From positions 1 through 64,000 of the forward strand of contig JAAVHT010000056.1 of NCBI GenBank assembly GCA_014799565.1: a DNA stretch of 64,000 bases. The letters are read 5' to 3'. Position numbers and translations under genes: made by a program. This DNA comes from Clostridiales bacterium. GTDB taxonomy: Bacteria > Bacillota > Clostridia > Oscillospirales > Oscillospiraceae. This document shows positions 30,572 through 39,767 of this stretch, piece after piece; the stretch's first letter is position 1, and every line of letters begins with the position of its first letter. The notes beneath the pieces are model-generated. The model did no database searches. It was not told the DNA's origin and saw only the letters and a list, made by a program, of their open reading frames with translations.

Positions 30572-30786
30572 GGACACCACACATACGAGTTAGATAACGG
30601 CGGTTAGTCACATAAACCCCGAAAGGGGGTGACTGTATGATGCTGATTACCATGACGTTTTACGTTCAGCAATGGGCGATTACGATTCAGGTAAAATGCA
30701 GAAACCGCCACTCTGCCAAGTGACGGTTTCTCTTAATTGAGTTTCCTTAAACTTTGCTTGGACTAACCGCCGTTATGTGTGGTGTC
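30572..30786. repeat. Long inverted repeat (26-27 bp arms) enclosing a 28-aa ORF
   Basis: Left GGACACCACACATA-[cgagttagat]-AACGGCGGTTAGTC; right GACTAACCGCCGTTATGTGTGGTGTCC; the left arm has a 10-nt insertion. Confidence 0.85.
30637..30723 (+). CDS. Candidate 28-aa hydrophobic/basic peptide (type I toxin-like)
   Basis: MMLITMTFYVQQWAITIQVKCRNRHSAK; SD-like GAAAGGGGGTGA 7 nt upstream; the stop lies in a hairpin AGAAACCGCCACT/AGTGACGGTTTCT. Confidence 0.5.
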   Translation: MMLITMTFYVQQWAITIQVKCRNRHSAK

Positions 30787-30797
30787 CTTATATATTG

Positions 30798-30826
30798 ATT
30801 ATAACCCGGGATGGCCTTGCTGTCAA
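30798..30826 (-). promoter_or_regulatory. Perfect sigma-A promoter TTGACA-N17-TATAAT
   Basis: Minus strand TTGACAgcaaggccatcccgggtTATAAT. Confidence 0.8.
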
Positions 30827-30882
30827 GGGCAAAACGCAGAAACCGCCACTCCGGCACAAGCGCGATAAGCCAAAACGCGAAA

Positions 30883-30911
30883 CCAGCCCCCGGCCAATGG
30901 CCGGGGGCTGG
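30883..30911 (-). terminator. Terminator of the SLH gene
   Basis: CCAGCCCCCGGCCAatGGCCGGGGGCTGG followed by a T-rich tract on the minus strand. Confidence 0.75.
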
Positions 30912-30946
30912 TGGTTTGCTGTGAGTCGATGAATCAGTTAGGAGAA

Positions 30947-33640
30947 TTAGTCGCCCTTACAAGCGTCGCACTTGCCATCCGCCACATTATCTCCGGCGTG
31001 GTTGCTGGAATCAATACCAACGGTATCGCCGCCTGTGACCTTACCGCAAGTTTTGCAGGTCTTTTTCTCGGTCGTGCCGGTGGCCACACAGGTGGCGGCC
31101 TTAGCGGCTACAGTATCAAAGTCCGTGCAATTATGGGTCTCCGTGCATTTTTCAACACCTTCAGCCAATCCAGTTGTGCTGGTGCAGACGCCGTTCGACC
31201 AGACGTGGGTGTGTGTCGTGGTCTCAGAACCGGAACCGGAGCCGCTGCCATTCGTGTAGCCGCAGACAGTGCACTGCGCGCCAGTGGCGGGGTTCTCACC
31301 GTCCATCTTGCTCCAGGTGTGCTCGGCATAGCTTGCGGCAGCCTTGTTCTCATCACTGCTGGGGGCAGCATTATAGGTGGAACAGGTCTCGCACTTATGC
31401 CAGTGGCCAGAGGCATTGCTCTCCCAGGTGCTCTTGAAGGTGTGCTTGCCGGTGGCGGGGATCTCCTCAGAGGCGATCTCATAGCCGCAGCCCGCGACAG
31501 AGCAAATCTTGTCGCCAGTCGCACCCTTGGTGTTGCAAGTGGGGGCCTTAGCGGCGGTGCCGTCCGCCTTCGCGATCATGGAGCACTGCACGGTCTTGTC
31601 CTCGGCGTGGCAGGTCGCTTTGTTGGCGCAGGCAAGGGTGTGGGTGCCGTCCCCATTGTTGGTGATATTATAGCTGTGGGCGTTGGGGTCTTTGGCGATG
31701 GGCTTGGTGTCGTCCGTGGTGTTACACACGGTGCACTTGTAGTTGTAGTGACCACCGGCCGCGCAGGTGGCGGCGGTGGGGGCCAGCTGCTTCCAGGTGT
31801 GGTTGCCGGTGGCGGGGATGGTCGTGTAAACGCTGTCGTCCTCGCCCTCAGTGCAGTCAGCGTTGGAGCACTTGAAGTAGGTCTTGCCATCAACGTTACA
31901 GGTAGCCGCTTCGGTCTTGAAAGGCACCAGGTTGTGGCCGGTCGCGGGGGTGGTGATCGTGCGGGTGGCGGTGCAGCGGGTGGCCGCAGCATCGCCCTCA
32001 CCAGGAACCATGTTGGTGCATTGCTGCTTCTGAACGCCGTCCACGGTGCAGGTGAGATTCACCTTCCCGTCATCAACGTTGGCCCAAACATGCTCGCCGC
32101 TGCAAGCCTTGTCGCCAGCCGTCACGGCGGAGGTGGTGGGATCGGCGGGCTTGGTCGCGCCGCAGATGCAAGCAGTGTTTTCGCTCTCAGTATGGCTGTG
32201 GCCCACATAGATGACAGCGCCGCAGCCGTCCTCACCCACGCACTCCACGGTGTGGCGGGTGGCGTCGAAGTTGGTAATCACCGCGTCATCGCCAGTGGTA
32301 GCGTAGTTGTGGGTGTGCTCCGCCTTGGTGGGGGCGTTGGGGTCAACAGGATTGCTGGTGTCAGAGACGGTGGGGACGTCGGCGGGCTCCTCGTCGCCGC
32401 CGCCGATGACCTCGCCGGACTCGTCAGACACCACGCCGGAGCCGGTGACCTCGGACACGGTGCCCTCGCCGGTGACGGTGATGTCGGTGTTGGTGGTGAT
32501 GTTCTCGATGGTGGCGCCCGCGGCGACCTCCACCTTGGCCTCGTTCATGCCGTCGGACACGATGACGTTGTCCAGGGTGCCGCTCTCAACGGTCAGGGAG
32601 ACGTTGGCGGAAGCCATGGTGACCTCGCCGCCCTTGGCGTTCTGCACGGCCACGGCGGTGTCGGTGGAGATGGTGGCATTGGGCTCAGCCATGTCCAGGG
32701 TGACCTTCTCGGGGGCCTTGCTGTTGGTGCCGGCCACGTCGATAGCGCCAGTGTTGGAGCTGTCGTCGGCCTTCACGGTGATCTCGCCGGAGGTCTTGGC
32801 CACGACGGTGGCGGAAGCGGTGGTGCCGTTGGTCAGGCTGGCCTCAGCGCCGCCGCGAACCACCAGACGGCCCTCGATGGTCACGCCGTCCAGGTTGATG
32901 GAGCCGGCGTCCACGCCGTCGGCGATGATGACGTCGCCCTTGACGGTGATGCCCTTCAGGGACACGCCCTCAGCGGTGATGACGATGTTGCCGTCCACGT
33001 CCTCGGTGATCTCGCCGGCTTCCTTGACGTAGTTGCCCTCGCCGGAGACCTTGTAGATGACCTCGGCGAACGCAACCCGGGTCATGGGCTGGTTAGCGCC
33101 GGTCACGTCGGAGATGTAGTTGGCCTTGACCAGGGCGGCCACGAAGGGGATGGCCCAAGCGGCCACGTCCTCAGCGCCGGGAACGCCTTCCAGGTCAGCC
33201 TCGGTGCCGGGCTCCAGGCCCAGGGCGCGCACCAGCATGGTGGCGACTTCCTGCAGGGTGACCTCATCGCTGGGGCGCATCTTGCCGGAGGTGCCGCTCA
33301 TGATGCCCATCTGGTTGGCCTTGGCCATCCACTCGGCATACCAGGCGCCATCGACCACGTCGGGATAGTCGCTCAGGTCGGCCTCGCCCTTGGCGGCGAA
33401 GGCGGTGACGACCATCTTGGAGACGGTGGAGCGGAGGATGTGACCCTCCAGGTTGAGCATGCCGTTTTCACCGGTCATGATCTCGTTGTCCACGGCGGAC
33501 TTGACAGCCGCGTAGGACGCATCGTCTTCGGCGGGCATATCCGGGAAGTCCGTATCCGCGGCGAACGCGGCGGGCATCAGGGACAATACCATCGCCAGGG
33601 TCAGCAGCAGAGCCGCGACCCTTTTCTTGGTGTGCTTCAT
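30947..33640 (-). CDS. Secreted S-layer-homology (SLH) protein with Cys-rich repeat region
   Basis: Signal peptide MKHTKKRVAALLLTLAMVLSLMPAAFAAD; SLH-like DFPDMPAEDDASYAAVKSAVDNEIMTGENG, YPDVVDGAWYAEWMAKANQMGIMSG; long C-terminal series of HxW...C..C repeats. Confidence 0.88.
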   Translation of the reverse strand: MKHTKKRVAALLLTLAMVLSLMPAAFAADTDFPDMPAEDDASYAAVKSAVDNEIMTGENGMLNLEGHILRSTVSKMVVTAFAAKGEADLSDYPDVVDGAWYAEWMAKANQMGIMSGTSGKMRPSDEVTLQEVATMLVRALGLEPGTEADLEGVPGAEDVAAWAIPFVAALVKANYISDVTGANQPMTRVAFAEVIYKVSGEGNYVKEAGEITEDVDGNIVITAEGVSLKGITVKGDVIIADGVDAGSINLDGVTIEGRLVVRGGAEASLTNGTTASATVVAKTSGEITVKADDSSNTGAIDVAGTNSKAPEKVTLDMAEPNATISTDTAVAVQNAKGGEVTMASANVSLTVESGTLDNVIVSDGMNEAKVEVAAGATIENITTNTDITVTGEGTVSEVTGSGVVSDESGEVIGGGDEEPADVPTVSDTSNPVDPNAPTKAEHTHNYATTGDDAVITNFDATRHTVECVGEDGCGAVIYVGHSHTESENTACICGATKPADPTTSAVTAGDKACSGEHVWANVDDGKVNLTCTVDGVQKQQCTNMVPGEGDAAATRCTATRTITTPATGHNLVPFKTEAATCNVDGKTYFKCSNADCTEGEDDSVYTTIPATGNHTWKQLAPTAATCAAGGHYNYKCTVCNTTDDTKPIAKDPNAHSYNITNNGDGTHTLACANKATCHAEDKTVQCSMIAKADGTAAKAPTCNTKGATGDKICSVAGCGYEIASEEIPATGKHTFKSTWESNASGHWHKCETCSTYNAAPSSDENKAAASYAEHTWSKMDGENPATGAQCTVCGYTNGSGSGSGSETTTHTHVWSNGVCTSTTGLAEGVEKCTETHNCTDFDTVAAKAATCVATGTTEKKTCKTCGKVTGGDTVGIDSSNHAGDNVADGKCDACKGD

Positions 33641-33923
33641 TGAAAATTGCTCCTTCCTTCTTGACTTTTTTTCGGACAGCTTCGAAGCGCAAAGCTACAC
33701 ACATAATTTACACCACACAATTTCAAATGTCAACCATGAGATGAAGAATGTGCTAAGAAAAATGTCGAGCACGGGGCCGCGCCCCGCAGATAAAAAAGTT
33801 GAGCCGGGGCTTGCGTCCCGGCTCGAAGGATGGAGGATAGAATGAAAAAGAAAAGCATCTCTTGCAAGGATTAGGATAAAGGGCAGTCGTTACAAAAGTT
33901 CATGAATATTTGTTACAAAAGGA

Positions 33924-34700
33924 TTAAATCTTTGGGGTTGCCAGAGAATGTCTGTCATTTTCCGGCAGATTGTCCAGTTTCAGGGCGAAGTCGAACCGTT
34001 CGACCCCGTCCTCCCCCTCGCCCCGGGCAAACAGCTCGTCCCCCCGGGCGGCGGTGTCCACCCAGATGGCCTCGCCCGCCTGGCACTCGCCCACGTAGCC
34101 GATCTGGAAGGAGCGGACGAATTTTCCCTGACCCAGCCGCTCCAGGTGGAGGCTGTCGCAGGCGAAGTCGGCGTAGTGCATATTGTTCACGTGGCCGTTG
34201 ATGTCGGTGTCGGAGTAACGCAGCTCCCGGCGGGCGCGGCCGTCGAAGGCGTCGGGCAGGGGAGGGCGGCGGAGCTTGACGGATTTGTTCAGCTCTCCGC
34301 CGTCGGTGCCCTGGAACTCGGTCAGGTCTTTCATGCGGAAGAGCCTGCGGCTGTCCACGTCCACCATGACCCACTGCGAGGTGCCCTGGCCGATGGGGGT
34401 TCCGTCCCGGAACAGGTCGAAATCCCGGTAGGAGGACGCGCCGGAGGCCCCCCGGTGCCAGGTTTTGACGGTGATGGGGTCGTTCCAGCGCAGGGGGGCG
34501 TCCAGCTCCAGCCAGGTGCGGGTGACCATCCACAGGCAGTTGTATTTTGCCCGGATCTGGGGCCCGGACACGTCCAGGGACAGGGCGGCCTGGGTGGCGG
34601 CTTCCTGGAGGTAGCCCAGCAGGGCGGAGGGGCGGCACTGGTTGAACAGGTCCACGTCCCGGGAGTCCACCCGGAGGTTCATCTCATAAAATGTGCTCAC
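33924..34700 (-). CDS. Acyl-ACP thioesterase
   Basis: YEMNLRVDSRDVDLFNQCRPSALLGYLQEAATQAA; NGHVNNMHYADFACD hot-dog fold. Confidence 0.88.
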   Translation of the reverse strand: MSTFYEMNLRVDSRDVDLFNQCRPSALLGYLQEAATQAALSLDVSGPQIRAKYNCLWMVTRTWLELDAPLRWNDPITVKTWHRGASGASSYRDFDLFRDGTPIGQGTSQWVMVDVDSRRLFRMKDLTEFQGTDGGELNKSVKLRRPPLPDAFDGRARRELRYSDTDINGHVNNMHYADFACDSLHLERLGQGKFVRSFQIGYVGECQAGEAIWVDTAARGDELFARGEGEDGVERFDFALKLDNLPENDRHSLATPKI

Positions 34701-34703
34701 GTT

Positions 34704-35318
34704 TTAGTCCTTCTTTCCGGGGATGGTGAGGGTGTCCCGGGCGCACAGGGCGTCCAGGTCGTCGGGGGAGGCGGCGGGGAGCCGCAGGGCGGCCCCGCAG
34801 CGGGCGCACACCAGGTCGATGGTGGAGTAGCCCACCTTGACGCCGTAGTCCGTGGAGCCACAGGCGCACTTGACGCCGCCCCGCTGGGCGATGTCCTTGA
34901 GTTCGGCCAGCGCCTCGCCCATGACCACCTCATTTAAAAATGCGCCCCGACTTTCGGTCTGGTCGTCCATGCGGAGCTTGTCCACGGCGGCTTCCAGCTT
35001 TTCCATGGCGCGGAACACCTGGTCCTCCTCGCCCACGTAGCAGCAGCCCAGCCCCGACGCGGGGCAGGACAGAGCCAGCAGCTTTTTGTGGAGCAGGGCG
35101 TCATTGGCGCACACGGCGGTGTGATCCTTGGCGCAGAACAGGCAGGGCACGGTGATCTCGCAGCGGTCGCCCTTCTGGCGGAAGGACAGCTCCGACTTGC
35201 CGCAGGGGCAGGGGAGGGCGCTGTCCCCGGCGGCGAGCTGGAAGGCGGTGCGGGATGCGATGACCGCGCTGCCGCACACGGGGCAGATATATCCGATGGA
35301 GCGGGTTTCCTCTGGCAT
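34704..35318 (-). CDS. Zinc-ribbon protein of unknown function
   Basis: YICPVCGSAV, CPCGKSEL, CLFCAKDHTAVC, CACGS...CARCGA pairs. Confidence 0.7.
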   Translation of the reverse strand: MPEETRSIGYICPVCGSAVIASRTAFQLAAGDSALPCPCGKSELSFRQKGDRCEITVPCLFCAKDHTAVCANDALLHKKLLALSCPASGLGCCYVGEEDQVFRAMEKLEAAVDKLRMDDQTESRGAFLNEVVMGEALAELKDIAQRGGVKCACGSTDYGVKVGYSTIDLVCARCGAALRLPAASPDDLDALCARDTLTIPGKKD

Positions 35319-35454
35319 GGCCGATCCCTCACAATCTATGTCATGTTTCGCTCCCGCCCAACGGGCGGGAGCGAAATCAGCGCCACATATTATATCACCG
35401 CCCTTTCCATTTTTCCAGTGACAAAGCGATTTTTGTTGTCAAATCTTTCCGGGT

Positions 35455-35483
35455 GCATGAATTGGTTTCCATTGCGCAAACTA
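35455..35483 (+). promoter_or_regulatory. Candidate forespore (sigma-G/F-like) promoter GCATGA...CAAACTA
   Basis: Resembles GHATR-N17/18-CATnnTA; 30 bp upstream of spoVAD. Confidence 0.4.
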
Positions 35484-35513
35484 AGGGAAACCATCCCAAA
35501 GGAGTTTGTCCAC

Positions 35514-36533
35514 ATGATGGAAAATCAAAAGCTGGGGCGGCAGACCTTCCAGCCGGGGTCGCCCCCCGTTATCATCGGCCACGGCTCCGCCGCCGGCAAA
35601 AAAGAGACTGAAGGCCCTCTGGGGAGGCATTTCGACCACACCAGCAAGGACGACACCTTCGGCTGCGAGACCTGGGAGAAGTCCGAGTCGGCCATGCAGC
35701 AGCTTGCTCTGGATTCAGCGCTGAAGCGGGCGGGGCTGCACACGCCGGATCTGGATTTGATGCTGGCGGGAGATCTTTTGAACCAGTGCATCGGCTCGGG
35801 CTACGCCGCCCGCACCGCGGCGGTGCCCTTTTTCGGCCTGTATGGGGCCTGCTCCACCATGGGGGAGAGCCTGGCGCTGGCCACTTTGCTGCTCAGCGGC
35901 GGACACGGGAAGTACGCCGCCGCCGTCACCTCGTCCCACTTCTGCTCGGCGGAGCGGCAGTACCGCACGCCGCTGGAGTACGGCAGTCAGCGCACCCCCA
36001 CCGCCCAGTGGACGGCCACCGCCGCCGGGGCGGTCATTGTGACCAATGACGTCCGGCCCGGCCCCCGGGTGGCCCGGGTGACGGTGGGCAAGGTGGTGGA
36101 CAAGGGCATCAAGGACGCCAACAACATGGGGGCGGCCATGGCCCCCGCCGCCTATGAGACGCTGAAGGCCCACTTTGAGGACACCGGCCTCGAGCCCGGT
36201 TATTACGACCTGATCGTCACCGGTGACCTGGGCCAGCTGGGCCACGAAATCGTGTCCGACTTTTTCTCCAAGGACGGCGTGCCCCTATCAAATTATAATG
36301 ACTGCGGCCTGCTGCTCTTTGACCGGCAGGAGCAGGACGTCCACGCCGGGGCGTCGGGGTGCGGGTGCTCGGCGTCGGTGCTGTGCGGTTATCTGCTGCC
36401 GGGGCTGCTGGCGGGCCGGTGGAACCGCATCCTGTTCTGCCCCACCGGGGCGCTCCACTCCCCCACCGCCACCATGCAGGGGGAGTCCATCCCCGGCATC
36501 TGCCACGCCATCGCGCTGGAAGGAGGAAAATAA
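35514..36533 (+). CDS. spoVAD: Stage V sporulation protein AD
   Basis: MMENQKLGRQTFQPGSPPVIIGHGSAAGKKETEGPLGRHFDHTSKDDTFGCETWEKSES; thiolase-fold protein; RBS AAAGGAG. Confidence 0.95.
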   Translation: MMENQKLGRQTFQPGSPPVIIGHGSAAGKKETEGPLGRHFDHTSKDDTFGCETWEKSESAMQQLALDSALKRAGLHTPDLDLMLAGDLLNQCIGSGYAARTAAVPFFGLYGACSTMGESLALATLLLSGGHGKYAAAVTSSHFCSAERQYRTPLEYGSQRTPTAQWTATAAGAVIVTNDVRPGPRVARVTVGKVVDKGIKDANNMGAAMAPAAYETLKAHFEDTGLEPGYYDLIVTGDLGQLGHEIVSDFFSKDGVPLSNYNDCGLLLFDRQEQDVHAGASGCGCSASVLCGYLLPGLLAGRWNRILFCPTGALHSPTATMQGESIPGICHAIALEGGK

Positions 36534-36889
36534 TGGACTATCTGAAAGCGTTCGTGGTGGGTGGGCTGTTCTGCATCATCGGCCAGCTCCTCATCGACAA
36601 GACCAAGCTCACGCCCGCCCGCATCCTGGTGGCCTATGTGGTGTCCGGGGTGATCCTGGGGGCGGTAGGTGTGTACAAGCCCCTGGCCGAGTGGGCCGGG
36701 GCGGGGGCCACGGTGCCCCTCACCGGCTTTGGCTACAGTCTGGCGAAGGGTGTTAAAAAGGCGGTGGCGGAAAAGGGCCTGCTGGGCGCGATTACCGGCG
36801 GCGTCACCAGCACCGCGGGCGGCATTGCCGCCGCCATCTTCCTGGGCGTGGTGGTGGCCTTTATCTTCAAGCCGAAACCGAAAAGCTGA
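36533..36889 (+). CDS. spoVAE: Stage V sporulation protein AE
   Basis: YLKAFVVGGLFCIIGQLLIDKTKLTPARILVAYVVSGVILGAVGVYKPL; overlaps the spoVAD stop. Confidence 0.93.
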   Translation: MDYLKAFVVGGLFCIIGQLLIDKTKLTPARILVAYVVSGVILGAVGVYKPLAEWAGAGATVPLTGFGYSLAKGVKKAVAEKGLLGAITGGVTSTAGGIAAAIFLGVVVAFIFKPKPKS

Positions 36890-36892
36890 GAA

Positions 36893-36927
36893 AGCGTCCC
36901 CGGCAGGAAACGCCGGGGACGCTTTTT
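36893..36927 (+). terminator. Intrinsic terminator
   Basis: AGCGTCCCCGGCaggaaaCGCCGGGGACGCTTTTT. Confidence 0.9.
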
Positions 36928-37015
36928 CGGGAAGGGCTTCCATTTTTGCCGCAGATATACTATAATGTCGGCGAATGCCCCGTGAAACGCGGCGGCGGAC
37001 ATAAGGAGGCTATCA

Positions 37016-37488
37016 TGGCAATCGAACGAGTGAGAGAATATTTTAAGCAGTACGGCATGGCGGATCGCGTGCAGGAATTCGACGTATCCAGCGCCACGGT
37101 GGAGCTGGCGGCTCAGGCGCTGAACTGCGAGCCCTGCCGGATCGCAAAGACGTTGTCCTTCCTGGTGGATGGCCGGGCCATCCTGATCGTCGCGGCTGGC
37201 GACGCCAAGATCGACAACCCCAAATACAAAGCCCAATTCGGCACAAAGGCGAAAATGCTGGCTCCCGGCGAGGTGGAGGCGCTGGTGGGCCACGCGGTGG
37301 GCGGCGTGTGTCCCTTCGGGATCAACGAGGGCGTGACGGTCTATCTTGATGAGTCGCTGAAGCGGTTTGAGACGGTGTTCCCCGCCTGCGGCAGCTCCAA
37401 CAGCGCCATTGAGCTGTCCATCCCGGAGCTGGAGCGGTATTCCGGCTATACGTCCTGGCTGGACGTGTGCAAGGGCTGGAGGGAATGA
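37016..37488 (+). CDS. YbaK/EbsC-type aminoacyl-tRNA deacylase
   Basis: EPCRIAKTLSFLVDGRAILIVAAGDAKIDNPKYK; HAVGGVCPFGI. Confidence 0.9.
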
Positions 37489-37560
37489 CGTCTCCTTCTG
37501 CACATGGTGCGACAATAAAAACAGGCCCCCGCCGTCAGGCGGGGGCCTTCGTTTGTCTAT

Positions 37561-37821
37561 TTACAGATTCTCCTTGAAGAACTGCTCCATGGCGGCGGCG
37601 TTGGCGTCCTCGTTGCCACCCTCGACGGTGACGGTGACGGTCTCGCCCTGCTTGATGCCCAGCCCCATGAGGGCCATGAGCTTGACGGCCACGGCGGACT
37701 TGCCGTCGGCCTTGGCGATGGTGATGGTGCTGTCCAGCGCCTTGGCGGCCTTGACCAGCAGGCCGGCGGGACGGGCGTGGATGCCCACGGGGTCGGTGAT
37801 GGTGTAGGTGAACTGCTTCAT
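37561..37821 (-). CDS. HPr-family phosphocarrier protein
   Basis: DPVGIHARPAGLLVKAAKALDSTITIAKADGKSA. Confidence 0.93.
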   Translation of the reverse strand: MKQFTYTITDPVGIHARPAGLLVKAAKALDSTITIAKADGKSAVAVKLMALMGLGIKQGETVTVTVEGGNEDANAAAMEQFFKENL

Positions 37822-38042
37822 GGTGGATCGTCCTTTCATTTTGTTGAGATTGCCCTGCTGTCGGGCGCTTTGAGTACCAGCTTCTGTAGCATATCATAAC
37901 ATCTCTGGGTGGGGATATGCAAGCCCCTCAGGGGATTTTTTTCTGTTTGACGCAAGAATATTCAGCGGGGACGTCTATTTTCTGCCAGACAGGGCAAACC
38001 CGCGCCATGCCAAACAGGCCGCCGCCCATTGGGCGGGAATGC

Positions 38043-38639
38043 CTACTTTCTGCCCGACAGGGCGAAGCCCAGCACCGTGCCGCACAGCCCGCCGATGATG
38101 TGGGTGAGCTGGGAGATGTTGTCCCGCACGAAAATGGCGTCCCACAGCTCGCCGCCCAGGTAGAAGATGGCCACCAGGATCAGCGTGGTGGGGATGGTGC
38201 CGTTGCGCACCCCGCCGAAGGAGGACAGCAGGATCATCATGAACACGATGCCGGAAGCGCCCAACAGGGCCGTCCCGGGGAAGAAGATGAACTGCACCAG
38301 CCCGGACACCAGCGCGGTGAACAGGATGGCCCACAGCACGTTCCAGCTCCCGAAGCGATCCTCCAGGTTGGGGCCCAGCACCAGGATGAGCACCATGTTG
38401 CCGATGTAGTGGGGGTAGCCGCTGTGGCCCAGCACGTGGCCGAAGAAGCGGAACCAGGCCAGCGGGTCGGCCAGGGAGCATCGATAGATGGAGAATAGAT
38501 TGGCGTTGGCCCAGCCGTTGGTGAAGTGGTTGGCCACCAGAGCGATGAGGGAGATCAGCGCGAAGGTGAGGGCCACGGGGGCATTGTAGGAGATTTTCAG
38601 CGTGGGGCGGTTCATATCGTTGCGGGCCATATGGGTCAC
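38043..38639 (-). CDS. Rhomboid-family intramembrane serine protease
   Basis: GASGIVFMMILLSSFG catalytic Ser; HIIGGLCGTVLGF catalytic His. Confidence 0.9.
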   Translation of the reverse strand: MTHMARNDMNRPTLKISYNAPVALTFALISLIALVANHFTNGWANANLFSIYRCSLADPLAWFRFFGHVLGHSGYPHYIGNMVLILVLGPNLEDRFGSWNVLWAILFTALVSGLVQFIFFPGTALLGASGIVFMMILLSSFGGVRNGTIPTTLILVAIFYLGGELWDAIFVRDNISQLTHIIGGLCGTVLGFALSGRK

Positions 38640-38744
38640 CTCGGTAAAAAATACTGCCAGCCATGGAGGCGGCTGGCAGTATTATAACCGATTTGATTGG
38701 AAAATGGAAGGAAAATTTATTGCGGCGGCGGGCCGGCTGCCCGG

Positions 38745-39767
38745 TCAGGGGGCAGGAGGCACGCTGGGCTCTGCTACGGCGGCTGAGCCGTCCGCAGGAA
38801 CGGGGGTGGGCTCGGCTTCAATGGAAGGCTCCACGGCGGGCGCCGCAAGGGCGGGTTCTTTTGCCGGCCCATCAGTGGGGATGATCTGGTAGCCAGCGAA
38901 CACCTGGATGAAGATGGCGTCCCCCTCCGGGTCAAGCTCGGCCAGGGCGGCCAGCAGATCGTCGCCAGGCATCGCGAAGATGTCCAACTCAACGCGGTTG
39001 GTCATCTCATTGGCGTCAATCACGCTGGGGAGCCAGCCGTACTGGTCAAACAGGGCACCAACCTCATCCTTCAGATCCTCCAGATAGGCGAGGGAGTACT
39101 TCACGGTGCGGAACAGTATTTCCCCTGTGCCGCCGCACCACTTTCTGATCTGCGCCTCCAGCTCCGGGGTGTGGAAGTCGTCCACAATGGCCACCGCCAG
39201 CTGGGCGGTGTTGCCGGGCCAGTCCAGCCAGATGCCGCCCCACCAGTCTGGGTACAAGTCCCAGTTCCATCCGTCGATCCCCAGGCTTTGGAGCAGGCGC
39301 TCATGCTGGGTTGACGCCTCCTCCCAAGAGTACGCCGAGTCGGCGGTTCCGGCGTCCTCGTTGCCCACATAGGCCCCGCTGGTGACGACGGCTTCGCCGC
39401 CGGGCTCCGGCATGGGAACCGGCTCCTCTGCGCCTCCCGCCGGGGCCTTTGCGGTTCCCTCGGTGGTCATGATGGTCATCCCGCCCTCCACCAGGGTGTA
39501 TTCATGCAGGCCGGGGCGCTGAACCAACACCTCGTCGGACGCCTGGCTTGCTTCGGGCCCCTCGTCCAAGTCGGATACTGAGTCGGAGGTACGCTTCTGG
39601 GACAACCCCTGCCAGGCCGGGTACGCCGCCACGATCAGCGCCGCGCAGGCGGCGCAGACCGCCCAGGTTTTCCACCGAAACTGGGGCCGCGCCACATTCT
39701 CCCCCGCCGCCAGCACGTAATCCTCGTTCACCTCGCCGATGATATTTAAAAGCTCATGATTTGTCAT
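38745..39767 (-). CDS. Single-TM anti-sigma-factor-like protein
   Basis: Start overlaps the sigma gene stop; N-terminal cytoplasmic segment, TM WAVCAACAALIVAAYPAW, extracytoplasmic domain. Confidence 0.6.
   Translation of the reverse strand: MTNHELLNIIGEVNEDYVLAAGENVARPQFRWKTWAVCAACAALIVAAYPAWQGLSQKRTSDSVSDLDEGPEASQASDEVLVQRPGLHEYTLVEGGMTIMTTEGTAKAPAGGAEEPVPMPEPGGEAVVTSGAYVGNEDAGTADSAYSWEEASTQHERLLQSLGIDGWNWDLYPDWWGGIWLDWPGNTAQLAVAIVDDFHTPELEAQIRKWCGGTGEILFRTVKYSLAYLEDLKDEVGALFDQYGWLPSVIDANEMTNRVELDIFAMPGDDLLAALAELDPEGDAIFIQVFAGYQIIPTDGPAKEPALAAPAVEPSIEAEPTPVPADGSAAVAEPSVPPAP

Larger units (their letters stand above)
30492..30791 (-). ncRNA. Candidate antisense RNA covering the 28-aa ORF
   Basis: Perfect consensus promoter on the minus strand feeds leftward across the ORF into the terminator at 30492-30529. 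Confidence 0.5.

Noticed and set aside
30465-30653. 62-aa minus-strand ORF inside the TA-like locus
   Set aside because: No ribosome-binding site before its ATG, and it spans the terminator hairpin; more likely part of a non-coding antisense RNA.
30911-33643. 910-aa plus-strand Gly/Ala/Val/His-rich ORF opposite the SLH gene
   Set aside because: It mirrors the repetitive SLH coding strand; no RBS or independent domain. The SLH protein has a signal peptide and SLH motifs.
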